Positions 51,610 to 51,719 of a stretch of 51,719 nt of DNA are shown here, one piece after another. The notes under the pieces are model-generated. The model saw only the letters and a program-made list of their open reading frames with translations. It was not told where the DNA came from and did no database searches. Positions within the stretch are counted from its first letter, which is position 1. Each line of letters starts with the position of its first letter. Position numbers and translations under genes: made by a program. This DNA comes from an uncultured Saprospiraceae bacterium (GTDB taxonomy: Bacteria; Bacteroidota; Bacteroidia; Chitinophagales; Saprospiraceae). The stretch spans positions 1 to 51,719 of the forward strand of contig CALJIQ010000047.1 of assembly GCA_937973995.1 (NCBI GenBank), written 5' to 3'.

Positions 51610-51719
51610 TGCTGGGTACTGGAAACAACTAGTGCCCTCAACTCTGGAGGAGTTGAATCCTGAACATTCAACTCCTCCAGAGTTGGGAACATTACTTGCT
51701 TCCAGCACCCTAGATTGCA
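51610..51719. repeat. Palindromic element D, copy 2, cut by the window end
   Basis: The same 19-bp perfect hairpin as at 35283-35329 lies at 51639-51657 and 51667-51685. The right end (TTGCTTCCAGCACCCTAGA) is the reverse complement of the left end of copy 1, so this copy shows the right terminal repeat that copy 1 lacks. It may continue past the window. Confidence 0.7.

Noticed and set aside
1-51719. tRNA or rRNA genes
   Set aside because: I looked for TpsiC-loop patterns (GGTTCAAATCC type) with matching acceptor stems and for conserved rRNA segments and found none; a covariance-model scan would be decisive.

Overview
The window looks like a chromosomal segment of a member of the Bacteroidota, most likely near the Saprospiraceae. 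It is AT-rich, with little Shine-Dalgarno signal ahead of genes. It carries two very large secreted proteins with C-terminal type IX secretion (T9SS) type A sorting domains, a TonB-dependent receptor paired with a DUF4249 lipoprotein, DUF6029, Omp28-like, DUF2723 and DUF368 proteins, and promoter-like TAnnTTTG boxes of the Bacteroidota kind. I see no rRNA, tRNA, prophage, insertion sequence with a transposase, or CRISPR array. The family assignment is inference; the phylum is well supported.

Layout. 0.2-5.1 kb: an EnvC-like degenerate M23 protein (+), then a minus-strand run of a membrane-anchored class III nucleotide cyclase, a PAP2 phosphatase and glucose-6-phosphate isomerase. 5.1-6.05 kb: non-coding DNA packed with hairpin repeats. 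6.05-11.03 kb: a 1,658-residue T9SS surface protein. 12-14.7 kb: sulfotransferase, Uma2-type nuclease, M15 peptidase lipoprotein. 15.1-18.75 kb: a large T9SS metalloprotease. 18.8-20.25 kb: an AAA ATPase/DUF234 gene with two copies of an operator-like palindrome upstream. 20.65-25.4 kb: a DUF2723 membrane protein and an unknown helical protein. 25.5-29.85 kb: a minus-strand set of lipoprotein, TonB-dependent receptor and DUF4249 lipoprotein. 30.4-34.96 kb: alpha/beta hydrolase, DUF6029 barrel, Omp28-like lipoprotein, second Uma2 nuclease. 35.5-43.5 kb: a 1,224-residue cytochrome c/PA14/propeller/DUF1080 lipoprotein, an M28 peptidase, proline dehydrogenase directly coupled to shikimate dehydrogenase, and a DUF368 transporter. 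43.5-44.4 kb: a candidate structured RNA locus. 44.5-51.5 kb: a repeat zinc-ribbon protein, an OmpA-like protein, a HEAT-like protein, a UvrD/PcrA helicase and a gluzincin-like protein.

How they fit together. Most genes are envelope biogenesis, secretion and nutrient uptake functions (cell-wall hydrolase control, undecaprenyl-phosphate recycling through PAP2 and DUF368, T9SS cargo, TonB uptake) with scattered core metabolism (pgi, aroE, proline dehydrogenase) and repair (uvrD). Apart from the receptor locus and the aroE-proline dehydrogenase pair, operons are short and many gaps are long.

The most unusual content lies between genes. Nearly every gap carries one or more near-perfect palindromes of 30-150 bp. 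Several fall into families with copies at distant sites in the window, and some are nested inside one another, most strikingly at 48.99-49.51 kb. One palindrome has entered a coding frame (metalloprotease, 15.66 kb), and several sit directly in front of start codons, where they would mislead start-site calling. Other candidates for new biology are the two-box RNA locus at 43.88-44.18 kb and the twin palindromes in front of the AAA ATPase gene.
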